DNA of 13,390 nt from DATDOO01 sp035293245. Its GTDB lineage: Bacteria > Pseudomonadota > Gammaproteobacteria > Methylococcales > Methylococcaceae. Shown here one piece after another: positions 6,248-13,386 of the stretch (within the stretch, counting starts at the first letter, position 1; every line of letters begins with the position of its first letter). Below the pieces are notes generated by a model. The model saw only the letters and a program-made list of their open reading frames with translations. It was not told the origin of the DNA and searched no databases. The DNA is taken from the NCBI GenBank assembly GCA_035293245.1, contig DATDOO010000086.1:1-13390 (forward strand), given 5' to 3'. The translations under genes were made by a program, and so were the position numbers.

Positions 6248-7572
6248 GGCCCCTCCCCTCGCACTCCGGCCTGCAACGGTATGCGCGCTTCGACACGAAC
6301 GCCCCGATTCGGCGCGCTGCTCAAGGTGAATTGCCCACCCAGGCAGGATACGCGCTCCTTCATGCCCGAAATGCCGAAACCGTCGGGCGGATGGCCGGTG
6401 TCGAAGCCCCGCCCGTCGTCCTGGACCTGCAACGTCACTCCAGCGGGGGAGTCCGCGAAGAGTTTCACTGAGATGCGCTCCGCCCCCGCGTGCCGCACAC
6501 TGTTGGTCAGGCATTCCTGAACGATGCGGAAAAGCTGGATTTTGGCGTCGGCGCCGCAATTCTCCACGGCCTCGGCGAACTCCAGATCGATGCGGATGCC
6601 GGGATGCAGCTTGCGCCAGGATTGCCGCAAATCCTCCAGCGCGGCGTGGAGGCCCAGTTCGTCGATGGTCGCCGGGCGCAGCCGCCGCACCAGGCCTCGC
6701 ACGCTGTCGAACAGGGTGTCGCACAATGCTGCAATGGCCGTGGCGGCTTCGCGGGTTTCTTCCGTGCTTTCCCGTGCCCGGATCGCCGCGCTCAGAGCCT
6801 TGATGGCGCTGAGTGACTGGCCCAGTTCGTCGTGGAGCTCGCGGGCGATGGCGCGCCGCTCCTCTTCCTGCACGCGCAGGGAATGCCCGGCCAGGGCCAG
6901 GTTGTCGGCGCGCGCCTTTTGCAGCGCTTCCGCGGCATGGTTGAAGGCGCCGGCGATCCGACGGAACTCCGGCTGGGGAAATTCGGGTAGCCGCTGGCTG
7001 TAATCGCCGTTTTCCACCCGCCGCAGGGCGTCCAGAATCGCGCCCACATGCCGGAACGCCCGGCCCAGCAGCAACAGGACCAGGGCGTACACGCCCAGGA
7101 AAGACCACAGCAGTATGCCGAGAAAACGGCGCGTCTCACCCCACACCTCGGCGATTTCATCCTCGGGCCGGGATTCGATGACGATGCCGGGCGATTTGCC
7201 GGGCTCGGCCAGCCATTTCTCCACCCGCACGGGTTCGGGCTCGGTCAGCCAGACGAAGAAGGCCGGCACGCCGCTCATTTCCGTTTGCGTCTCGGGAACA
7301 GGGGCGGACTCCGGAGCGGCAGGATGCACGATCAGCCGCAAATGCCGCATCCGGCCCAGTTCCGCCAGTTGCCCCATGAGCTTGCCCATGCTTTCCTCGT
7401 CCATTGCTCCTTCCGGCGAGGTTTCCAGCAGATGCTGCGCCAGGCTCAGGCTGGACGAAACTTCGTCGCGCACCGACCGCCGGGCGTCGTGCACGATTAG
7501 CGCCGTTCCGACCGACAGGGCGCCCAGCAGGGTCAGCACAAACAGCCAGTGCAGGCGGGCTTTCAGGCTCAA
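6244..7572 (-). CDS. NarX/UhpB-type sensor histidine kinase
   Basis: This membrane sensor kinase has 442 residues from a TTG at 7572. An in-frame stop lies three codons upstream, and the hydrophobic first segment begins right after the start. Transmembrane segment 1 is at about 9-28, a periplasmic domain at 29-150, transmembrane segment 2 at 151-170 and a HAMP-like linker at 171-225. The HisKA_3 dimerisation domain has phospho-acceptor His247 (ARELHDELGQS). The ATPase domain has N-box Asn357 (QECLTNSVRHA), G1 box DDGRGFD (385-391) and GFGISGM (398-404). It starts 26 bases after the mshQ stop and overlaps the regulator gene by 4 bases, so it could be read from the pilus operon. The signal is unknown. 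No clear ribosome binding site precedes the TTG. Confidence 0.9.
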   Translation of the reverse strand: MSLKARLHWLFVLTLLGALSVGTALIVHDARRSVRDEVSSSLSLAQHLLETSPEGAMDEESMGKLMGQLAELGRMRHLRLIVHPAAPESAPVPETQTEMSGVPAFFVWLTEPEPVRVEKWLAEPGKSPGIVIESRPEDEIAEVWGETRRFLGILLWSFLGVYALVLLLLGRAFRHVGAILDALRRVENGDYSQRLPEFPQPEFRRIAGAFNHAAEALQKARADNLALAGHSLRVQEEERRAIARELHDELGQSLSAIKALSAAIRARESTEETREAATAIAALCDTLFDSVRGLVRRLRPATIDELGLHAALEDLRQSWRKLHPGIRIDLEFAEAVENCGADAKIQLFRIVQECLTNSVRHAGAERISVKLFADSPAGVTLQVQDDGRGFDTGHPPDGFGISGMKERVSCLGGQFTLSSAPNRGVRVEARIPLQAGVRGEGP

Positions 7573-7598
7573 CGGTTCTTACTCGCCGCCAGCACGGC

Positions 7599-10256
7599 TC
7601 AATACTGCTCGCGCCAGTAAATGACCGGCGTGCGGTTGCTGCCGTACACGCCGAAGGTGGCCAAAGCGGCGGGATTCGCGCCGAACCACGGCAGGCCTGC
7701 CGCGCTGAGGTCCACCGTCAAGTCGACGCTGCCGTTGTTGCCCCCGCCCGGTTTGGTCAGCTTCAGATTGGATTGGCCCGACGTCAGCGCGCCGCTGATG
7801 GAAACCGTGGTTTCCCCGGCGTTCAGGTTCTTTTGGTAATTGCTCAGCAATACGCTGGCTGAAGGAATCACGGTGCAGCCGTCGTCGTCGTTGGTGGTGT
7901 AGTAACTGCCCGTCCAGTATTGCGCTTGCAGCGGCACCGGCAGGTCGAGCAGTTCCGAGCCGTAAGCGTTGCCCAGCGCCAGACGCCCGTAGCGCATGGC
8001 CTTGCCCCCGGAGAAAGCGATGCCGTTGCCGGCGCTGACCGCTCCGAACTGGGCGGGGTTGGAGCCGTAAGCCACCCCGTCGCTGTCGATCACATTGATG
8101 GCCAGGGCGATCTCGGCATCGAACGGCGCGCTGGGGCTGGCAGGCCGGGTGAAGAACAGGCCGGTGCCGCTGTCGAACGTGAGCGTGCCGGTGCCGGCTC
8201 CGGTGTCGGCGATGACCGGGTCGATGGCGGGCACGCCGCTGCTGTCCAGCGTGCCGCTGGCGGCCGTATAGCTCTTGCCCGTCAGGCTGGCGGCAATGAT
8301 TTTCCACAGGCTGCCCGTGTAATTTTGCGTGGTCGCGCCGCCGGCGTTGCGGGCGGTCACGCCGATCACGGGCTGGGTGGCATAAACAAACGGCTGGTCG
8401 AGATAGGTAAAGTCCCCGCTGACGCAACCGGCCGCGAATTGGGGGGTGTTCAAGCCAAGATCGAAATGGTCGGGCACGAAGCGCCCCGCCGTGAACGGCG
8501 GTGAGGCGACATAGCGCTCCGCCGTGGAAGAATCGGCGGCATCCACGTCGGCGAAATGCTGGTCCTGCAATTCCAGGGCGATGGCTCCGGCTTCGCTGTA
8601 ACTCGCCGTATCGGAAACCACCGTGCCGCCGCCGGCGCTGAAACTGCCGGCGGCCAGGGCACCGGTGACCGTCGCGGGCGGCACGGCAGCCGGGTTGACG
8701 GCCTCGGGCGAGCCGTCGTAATTGCCGGTGATCGCGCCGGAGGACGCGTAGCCGGTCGCCTTCAGGGTGAAGGGCCGGCCGGCCTTGTGGATCGGCGTGC
8801 CGCTCGCCGCAGCGTTGTCCAGATCGGCCCCATCGCCCGCCGTGCTCCAGTCCGTATGCCGCGCCACGGCGGCGAGCGCGGCGGGGCGGATGGCGAAGGC
8901 GTCGCCCGAGCAGGCGATGGTGGTCGGGCTCCCGGCCGGATGGCTGATGCGGATTTTGGCGTAGCGCCAGGCATCGCCTTCCGCCGGAAATGCGACCGTG
9001 GCACGTCCGCCGGCGATGGTCGGGTTGGGGCTGACGGCGGCAAGCACGGTTGCGCCCACGGGACAGCCGTTGCCGTCCAGGGCGGGAGCGACGCCGGTGC
9101 TGCCCAGCACCTCTACCTTCACGGCCTGGCTGAAGGTGGTCTCCACTGCGCTGTTGCCGCTCTTGAGGGCCACGACATCCAGGCTGTAAGCGGTGCCGGC
9201 GATTTTGGTCCGGATGACGCCGGTGACGCTGCCCGCCGCCGTGGCGGTTTCGAAGGCGTTGAAGCCGGAGACGCTGGGCGCGGGCGTGACGAGAATGTCC
9301 ACACTGGCGCTGGCCGTAGCCACCGGAGTGGACGAACCGGCGGACGGAAACAGCGTGCCGGAGCCGATGAGGCGCGCGGTGTTGGTCAGGGTGGCCGGGG
9401 CGGAGGCGATGATACTTGCCGTGAGCGTCAAGGTGGCGCTGGCGCCGCTGGCCAGGCTGGGGATGTTCCAAAGCCCGGTGGCCGAATCGAAGCTGCCCGA
9501 ACTGGCGCTGCCCGATGCAAAGCTCAACCCGACCGGAAGGATGTCTTCCACTACCAGTGAAGTGTCCGTCTGGCTGCTGGAATTTTGCACGGTGAGTGTG
9601 AAAACCACCGCGTCCCCCGAGTAAGCCGTGGTCTTGTCCGCGGACTTGGCCAGGGCCAGCGACGAATCGTTGGGCGCGCAAGGGGTCTGGACGCTGTTGG
9701 CGCCGGTACCGGCGGAGATTTGCCAATCGCCCGTTCCGTCGGGGAAGCGGGAGAAATCCTTGCCGCCGCTGTTGCCGATGTCCAGGGCGATGTCGAACGG
9801 GAAGCCGGCGCAACTGGGTGCCGGCCGCGTCCCGTTCAGGGAATCGTAGAACCAGTCGACCTCGTTCCCCGCCGCGTCCAGCAAGGCGACGGTCGTGTCC
9901 TTGCCCTTCAACGGCGACGAGGGCGTGAACTGAATGTAGGACGAATCGCCGGCGCAAATCGATCCGGCCAGACCGGTGGTGGTGCTTTTCAGCGTATTCC
10001 GGTCGTAAACCACAACGCTCCAGCCGGTGAGGTCCACCGCCGGATCGAGGATTTTCAGCTCGATGAAATTGTCCTGGTGGTTGTATTCGTTGATCGTGAC
10101 ATCGCCCTGGAAGGCGGAACAGGCCGCGTGCGCGGTCTGCAGCCCAAAGCCAAACAAAAGCAGAAGCACAACCGGCCAGAAGATTGCGCGAATCCCCCTG
10201 CGCCCGTTTCGGGTTGCGGTGGACGCAACCCGAGCTAGCTTAATTTGCGCCTCCAT
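7599..10256 (-). CDS. mshQ: MSHA pilus biogenesis protein MshQ
   Basis: This large secreted protein of MSHA pilus operons has 885 residues from the ATG at 10256. A long signal peptide of about 44 residues ends at TAHA. A lamin-tail-like beta domain follows at about 48-190 (VTINEYNHQDNFIELK, LTGWSVVVYD). A DUF11-type repeat lies at about 198-300 (LALAKSADKTTAYSGDAVVF, VVEDILPVGLSF). The MshQ/DUF6701 region covers about 328-885, starting at VSGFNAFETATA. It is presumably surface-exposed or pilus-associated. The start is uncertain: an ATG at 10286 is also in frame, both overlap the Uma2 gene, and neither has a ribosome binding site, so translational coupling is likely. A 23-bp palindrome encodes residues 9-16. 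The position after mshC-D-O-P fits Vibrio-type order. Confidence 0.82.
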   Translation of the reverse strand: MEAQIKLARVASTATRNGRRGIRAIFWPVVLLLLFGFGLQTAHAACSAFQGDVTINEYNHQDNFIELKILDPAVDLTGWSVVVYDRNTLKSTTTGLAGSICAGDSSYIQFTPSSPLKGKDTTVALLDAAGNEVDWFYDSLNGTRPAPSCAGFPFDIALDIGNSGGKDFSRFPDGTGDWQISAGTGANSVQTPCAPNDSSLALAKSADKTTAYSGDAVVFTLTVQNSSSQTDTSLVVEDILPVGLSFASGSASSGSFDSATGLWNIPSLASGASATLTLTASIIASAPATLTNTARLIGSGTLFPSAGSSTPVATASASVDILVTPAPSVSGFNAFETATAAGSVTGVIRTKIAGTAYSLDVVALKSGNSAVETTFSQAVKVEVLGSTGVAPALDGNGCPVGATVLAAVSPNPTIAGGRATVAFPAEGDAWRYAKIRISHPAGSPTTIACSGDAFAIRPAALAAVARHTDWSTAGDGADLDNAAASGTPIHKAGRPFTLKATGYASSGAITGNYDGSPEAVNPAAVPPATVTGALAAGSFSAGGGTVVSDTASYSEAGAIALELQDQHFADVDAADSSTAERYVASPPFTAGRFVPDHFDLGLNTPQFAAGCVSGDFTYLDQPFVYATQPVIGVTARNAGGATTQNYTGSLWKIIAASLTGKSYTAASGTLDSSGVPAIDPVIADTGAGTGTLTFDSGTGLFFTRPASPSAPFDAEIALAINVIDSDGVAYGSNPAQFGAVSAGNGIAFSGGKAMRYGRLALGNAYGSELLDLPVPLQAQYWTGSYYTTNDDDGCTVIPSASVLLSNYQKNLNAGETTVSISGALTSGQSNLKLTKPGGGNNGSVDLTVDLSAAGLPWFGANPAALATFGVYGSNRTPVIYWREQY
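10210..10232. repeat. Palindrome inside the mshQ signal-peptide region
   Basis: CGGGTTGCG (10210-10218) and CGCAACCCG (10224-10232) are perfect 9-bp arms around 5 bases. It starts 2 bases beyond the Uma2 stop on the minus strand and codes for part of the polar n-region of the MshQ signal peptide. It resembles the GGGTT/AACCC palindromes found further right in the same operon. Confidence 0.6.
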
Positions 10257-10780
10257 AGGCGGGAAAAATCGAACTCGATGGCGCATTTGGAGAGGTCGAA
10301 ACGGTAAGTCTCCTGGTGAAAATCGCCCATTTTGCGGTAGTCGCCGTCCATGAGGCGGTACACCTTGGCCTTCTTCGCCTCGGGATAAACCAGCACGTAA
10401 AAAGCGACGCCCTCGGCGCGATAGAGATCGAACTTCCCGACCTCGTCACGGCGCGCGGTTTTGGGAGAAACCACCTCGAACACCAGATCCGGCGCCCGAG
10501 TCAGCCGGTCGCCTTCGGGTTGGTAACAGATCACCAGCACGTCGGGGCGCACCACCGTGTCGTCGGAAAATTCCACGTCGATTTCGTAAAGGGCGTGGCA
10601 ATGGGGGCAATGCTCCAACGCCTCGCCCAGTTGCAGAGAAGTCGCGAAGCTCACCGCCTGGTGCTCGACCGTGGGCGACGGCGCCATCGCGTGCGGAACA
10701 CCGCCGATCAACTCCCAATCGCCTTCCCAGAGCCGGTAATCCTCGACGGTGTAATGTTCGGTATAAGCTCTTTTCGCCAT
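10235..10780 (-). CDS. Uma2-family (DUF820) PD-(D/E)XK restriction-endonuclease-like protein
   Basis: The protein has 181 residues. It has the Uma2 fold signature: VVRPDVLVI carrying the first acidic residue, then PDLVFEVVSPKTARRDEVGKFDLYRAEGVAFYVLVYPEAKKAKVYRL with the second acidic residue in EVVSP and a lysine nearby. HCPHCH before the catalytic core might bind a metal. Uma2 proteins are numerous in cyanobacteria and some Proteobacteria; their biological role is poorly known. The start is firm: AGGAG lies 7 bases before the ATG at 10780. Unlike its neighbours it does not overlap the gene before it (85-bp gap with a possible own promoter), which suggests insertion into the pilus operon between mshP and mshQ. 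Confidence 0.85.
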   Translation of the reverse strand: MAKRAYTEHYTVEDYRLWEGDWELIGGVPHAMAPSPTVEHQAVSFATSLQLGEALEHCPHCHALYEIDVEFSDDTVVRPDVLVICYQPEGDRLTRAPDLVFEVVSPKTARRDEVGKFDLYRAEGVAFYVLVYPEAKKAKVYRLMDGDYRKMGDFHQETYRFDLSKCAIEFDFSRLWRRKLS

Positions 10781-10823
10781 CTTGCCACTCCTAATCCAAG
10801 TCCCGAGTCCCGGTTATCGATCC

Positions 10824-10852
10824 AGTTTAGAGTCCGGCCATCCCTCCGACAA
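10824..10852 (-). promoter_or_regulatory. Possible promoter of the Uma2 gene
   Basis: On the minus strand TTGTCG (10852-10847) and TAAACT (10829-10824) are spaced by 17 bp, each matching four of six consensus bases. Transcription would start about 37 bases before the Uma2 ATG. A direct repeat of CGGGACT lies between the -10 and the gene. The match is moderate only. Confidence 0.3.
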
Positions 10853-10865
10853 TGCACGGCTTCCC

Positions 10866-11357
10866 CTAGCGGCTCACCGTGACCCGCAACTGGCGCTCGA
10901 TATAGCCCAAAGAGCCCAAAGAGCCGCTGGTGGCCGTGGCCGTGATGTCGTACACATTCACCGTGTTGCCACCTTCCGTGTAGGAGGACGGGCTACAGGC
11001 CACGGCCACCCCGAAATCCGTCAATCCGCCCAGCCCCGACAGCGACGTGCTCGCCACGCAACTGGCATTTTGCAGCGCCTGATACATGCCCCACTCGATT
11101 CCCGCGCGCGCCGCTTGGTAAGCGCGGGACCCCTGGATATCCTGGGCGGACGCCATGTGCTGCATGGAGGAAATGCGCACCATGAAAGCCCCCAAGGAGG
11201 CCAGGACGATCAGGATGAACAGCCCGGCCAGAAGGGTGAAGCCGCGTTGCCGAAGAAGTGGATGGGAACAGGGTACCGAAACACTGGAGCCAAAAGTTGA
11301 AAACTCCCCTCTTCCCTCTAACCCCTGGCCCCTGGCCCCTGGCCCCTTTCTTTTCAT
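10866..11357 (-). CDS. mshP: MSHA minor pseudopilin MshP
   Basis: This prepilin-like inner-membrane protein of the MSHA pilus has 163 residues. A prepilin peptidase site RQRG|FTLLAGLF lies after residue 39. It is followed by a hydrophobic helix (FILIVLASLGAF) and a small domain with an N-terminal alpha region AYQAARAGIEWGMYQAL like PilX/GspK. Position +5 of the mature protein is Ala rather than Glu, as in tip-type minor pseudopilins, and this agrees with MshP. The ATG at 11357 overlaps the mshO stop as ATGA and is the only ATG, GTG or TTG in frame before the cleavage site. The leader is therefore 39 residues, most of it polar and partly encoded by a tandem repeat. Confidence 0.85.
   Translation of the reverse strand: MKRKGPGARGQGLEGRGEFSTFGSSVSVPCSHPLLRQRGFTLLAGLFILIVLASLGAFMVRISSMQHMASAQDIQGSRAYQAARAGIEWGMYQALQNASCVASTSLSGLGGLTDFGVAVACSPSSYTEGGNTVNVYDITATATSGSLGSLGYIERQLRVTVSR
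11322..11346. repeat. Tandem repeat of CCCCTGG, 3.6 copies
   Basis: Three copies of CCCCTGG (11322-11342) and a final CCCC lie within the first 12 codons of mshP and encode GPGARGQG. The surrounding low-complexity stretch (about 11300-11357) looks like a dispersed GGGGCCA-type repeat rather than pilin leader sequence. Confidence 0.6.
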
Positions 11358-12265
11358 GGCGTATTGATCACATTGATCTGGTGCAGCAGGGACACCCTCT
11401 CGCCTTCTTCTTGAATCTCCAGGAAGGCCGCGACCATGCCGCTGCGCTCCAGCGCCCCGGCAGAATAGGCGAACGAACAGGCGCTCAGCTTGGACGCCAG
11501 CAGCGCCTTGGTTCCGCCCAGCCCGTCCAGCGCGGCGATGCCGGCGGGCTGGGCCGACTGGATGGCGTAGGCATAGCGCCAGAGGTTTCCCGCGCCATCG
11601 CAGGCATACGTCACAGCGCTGGACACGACCTGAAAACGGCTGCCCGGCGAAGCAAACGGGAACTGCGTCCCGGCCGGCGAGAAAGCCACCTTGGCCACGG
11701 AACCGAAAGGCGCGGACGCGGCGCGGCGGCTGCTTCCGGCGTAGACGTCGGCGCCGGGAACGCCCAGGTTGTAGATGACGACGGAATCGCCGCTGGCGAC
11801 CGTCACCGTAGGACCCAGCACGTCGAAAGACGCATCGGCAGCGGAGGCAAAATCCAGCGCATCGTCACCGGCACCGCCGCCCACGACGGCTCGGTAACGG
11901 CCAGCGGATTTGATGGGAACGAACTCCACGAACGCGCCCCCGCTGACGCGGACGCTGTTGGGCAAGGCGGACTGGATGTCGCGCGCCATGCGCCGCAAGG
12001 CCGTATCGGCGATGTCGGTCAAGCCGGCGCGGCGCGCCGAGTCGAAATAGCCCTGCACCGGCCCGCGAATGAAAACCGACACCACCCCGGCGAGAATCCC
12101 CGTGATGACGATGACCAGGATGGCTTCGACGAGGGTGAAGCCGCTTTGCCGTGTGCTCCGCGTAGGTTGGGTTAGGCGTCCTCGCCGTAACCCAACATTG
12201 GCGCCAATCGTTGGGTTACGCGGCGGACCGCTAACCCAACCTACATATTCAGATATTCGGCGCAT
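11354..12265 (-). CDS. mshO: MSHA minor pseudopilin MshO
   Basis: This PilW-like minor prepilin of the MSHA system has 303 residues. The prepilin site is RQSG|FTLVEAILVIVITGILAGVV with Glu at +5, then YFDSARRAGLTDIADTALRRMARDIQSALPNSVRV, characteristic of MshO. The mature part is 261 residues. The leader of 42 residues is far longer than the usual 6 to 25. No other ATG, GTG or TTG occurs in frame before the cleavage site, so the ATG at 12265 is the only ordinary start. It overlaps mshD by 17 bases. Residues 8-35 are the translation of an 83-bp palindrome. Confidence 0.88.
   Translation of the reverse strand: MRRISEYVGWVSGPPRNPTIGANVGLRRGRLTQPTRSTRQSGFTLVEAILVIVITGILAGVVSVFIRGPVQGYFDSARRAGLTDIADTALRRMARDIQSALPNSVRVSGGAFVEFVPIKSAGRYRAVVGGGAGDDALDFASAADASFDVLGPTVTVASGDSVVIYNLGVPGADVYAGSSRRAASAPFGSVAKVAFSPAGTQFPFASPGSRFQVVSSAVTYACDGAGNLWRYAYAIQSAQPAGIAALDGLGGTKALLASKLSACSFAYSAGALERSGMVAAFLEIQEEGERVSLLHQINVINTP
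12162..12244. repeat. 83-bp palindromic element inside the mshO leader
   Basis: Terminal arms GTAGGTTGGGTTAG and CTAACCCAACCTAC are perfect over 14 bp. Inside, CGTAACCCAAC pairs with GTTGGGTTACG around a self-complementary ATTGGCGCCAAT centre, so nearly the whole element folds. It resembles the widespread GTAGGTTGGG-type dispersed palindromes of Proteobacteria (by recollection). No transposase gene is in the window. Confidence 0.85.
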
Positions 12266-12926
12266 AGCGGGTCCGGTACCCCGTCAGGGTGATGTCGGTG
12301 CTGCCTTTCCACACCCGCACGTCGATTCTCAACACCGCGTCGCTGGGCAGTCCGGCGAAGGCGCCGCTCCCGCCGGCGCGGGAAACCGTCACGCTGGCGC
12401 TATAACCGCTCAAGGCACCCAGCAGCGTGCCATCCTGACTGCAAATACCGGCGGCGCACCCGGTACCGGGCATGCTGAAGCCGCCGTAATCGGCGACGTT
12501 GTCGAACGGGTCGGTGGGGGAATAGCGGCTTTCGCTCGGCGGCGTCGGGCCGGTGACCGTATCCTGGGAATTGGTGCAGTCGGCGGCGGCTGTGGCCGTC
12601 GCGGCGTTGGCGTCGTTCGGGTCGCACCAGGTAAAGGGTTGCTGTTCGACTTCGGTCAACAGCGATTCGGCAATGGCCAGGGCCTGCTTGCGCTCCATGG
12701 GGTCGGCGGAGGAACGTACCGTGGTGCTCAGCGCCAGCAGCACCCCGGCCAGCGCCAGGCCGACGATGACGATGAACATCACCAGTTCGATCAGGGTGAG
12801 GCCGGATTGTCGACGGAATGAGGCAAAGGTAGGTTGGGGTGAGTCGGCGAACCCCAACGAATGGCGCGGCAGGGCTGTGTTGGGGTTCGCCGACTCACCC
12901 CAACCTACAATAACCGGCTTATTCAT
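12249..12926 (-). CDS. mshD: MSHA minor pseudopilin MshD
   Basis: This PilV-like minor prepilin has 225 residues from the ATG at 12926. The prepilin site is RQSG|LTLIELVMFIVIVGLALAGVL, with Glu at +5 and Leu rather than Phe at +1. It is followed by ERKQALAIAESLLTEVEQQPFTWCD, typical of MshD/PilV. The mature part is 183 residues. The leader has 42 residues, of which 7-33 are the translation of an 80-bp palindrome. The start overlaps the mshC stop by 8 bases. An ATG at 12932 adds two residues. A TTG at 12857 inside the palindrome would give a 19-residue leader and cannot be excluded. Confidence 0.87.
   Translation of the reverse strand: MNKPVIVGWGESANPNTALPRHSLGFADSPQPTFASFRRQSGLTLIELVMFIVIVGLALAGVLLALSTTVRSSADPMERKQALAIAESLLTEVEQQPFTWCDPNDANAATATAAADCTNSQDTVTGPTPPSESRYSPTDPFDNVADYGGFSMPGTGCAAGICSQDGTLLGALSGYSASVTVSRAGGSGAFAGLPSDAVLRIDVRVWKGSTDITLTGYRTRYAPNI
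12829..12908. repeat. 80-bp palindromic element with 30-bp perfect arms inside the mshD leader
   Basis: Bases 12829-12858 are the exact reverse complement of 12879-12908, with a 20-base spacer. The ends GTAGGTTGGGG and CCCCAACCTAC are related to the ends of the 83-bp element in mshO. In mRNA it would form a 30-bp perfect hairpin within the first 33 codons. It lies 11 bases after the mshC stop on the minus strand. Confidence 0.9.
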
Positions 12927-13386
12927 GCACATAGCCCGTCTCGCTTTCCACGCTGATGGTCTTGGCAACTCCCGCGACCTGAAAGGTTTGACCGGAACTG
13001 GCCTGACCCAGGGCCGTGAAGTAAAAATCAGACGGAACGGCGCTATATGAGACGCCGGAAGGTGCATCGATCCGGTAAGGCGCGCTGCCGTCCGGCCCGG
13101 TCAGATTCATAGTGCAGGTGGTGGAGGGGGGAGATGCCGAAGCGAGGGTCAGGGAAACGGAAGAAGCGGTGAAAGTTACGCATACCGTGTGCCGCTGGGC
13201 CACGGCCGCTTTCTGCGCGTAGCGCAACACGGCGAGGGTCTGGTCGTGGAAGCCCAGGCTGTCGAATGTGCTGCGCTCGAAGAATCTGGGGACGACGCTG
13301 ACGGCGAGAATGCCGACCACGACGATGGTCATCACCAGTTCGATGAGGGTGAAGCCGCCCTGCCCGCCCGGTGTCCGCGGAAGCAT
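12919..13386 (-). CDS. mshC: MSHA minor pseudopilin MshC (GspH/FimT-like)
   Basis: This type IV prepilin-like protein has 155 residues. A short leader of 11 residues ends in the prepilin peptidase site GQGG|FTLIELVMTIVVVGILAVSVVPRFF with Glu at +5. The GspH/FimT-like soluble domain follows (FHDQTLAVLRYAQKAAVAQRHTVCVTF, two later Cys). Mature length is about 144. The normal leader contrasts with those of the three following genes. The ATG at 13386 is 4 bases from the window edge, so a start further upstream cannot be ruled out. mshA and mshB would be expected just beyond the right edge. Confidence 0.87.
   Translation of the reverse strand: MLPRTPGGQGGFTLIELVMTIVVVGILAVSVVPRFFERSTFDSLGFHDQTLAVLRYAQKAAVAQRHTVCVTFTASSVSLTLASASPPSTTCTMNLTGPDGSAPYRIDAPSGVSYSAVPSDFYFTALGQASSGQTFQVAGVAKTISVESETGYVHE

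Noticed and set aside
7579..9957. Minus-strand open frame of 792 codons in another frame of mshQ
   Set aside because: It is Arg/His/Gln-rich without domain features, while the overlapping frame has a signal peptide and MshQ features.
12162..12908. The two large palindromes as a CRISPR array or attachment sites
   Set aside because: Only two copies, with different interiors and each internally palindromic; no regular spacers, cas genes or integrase.
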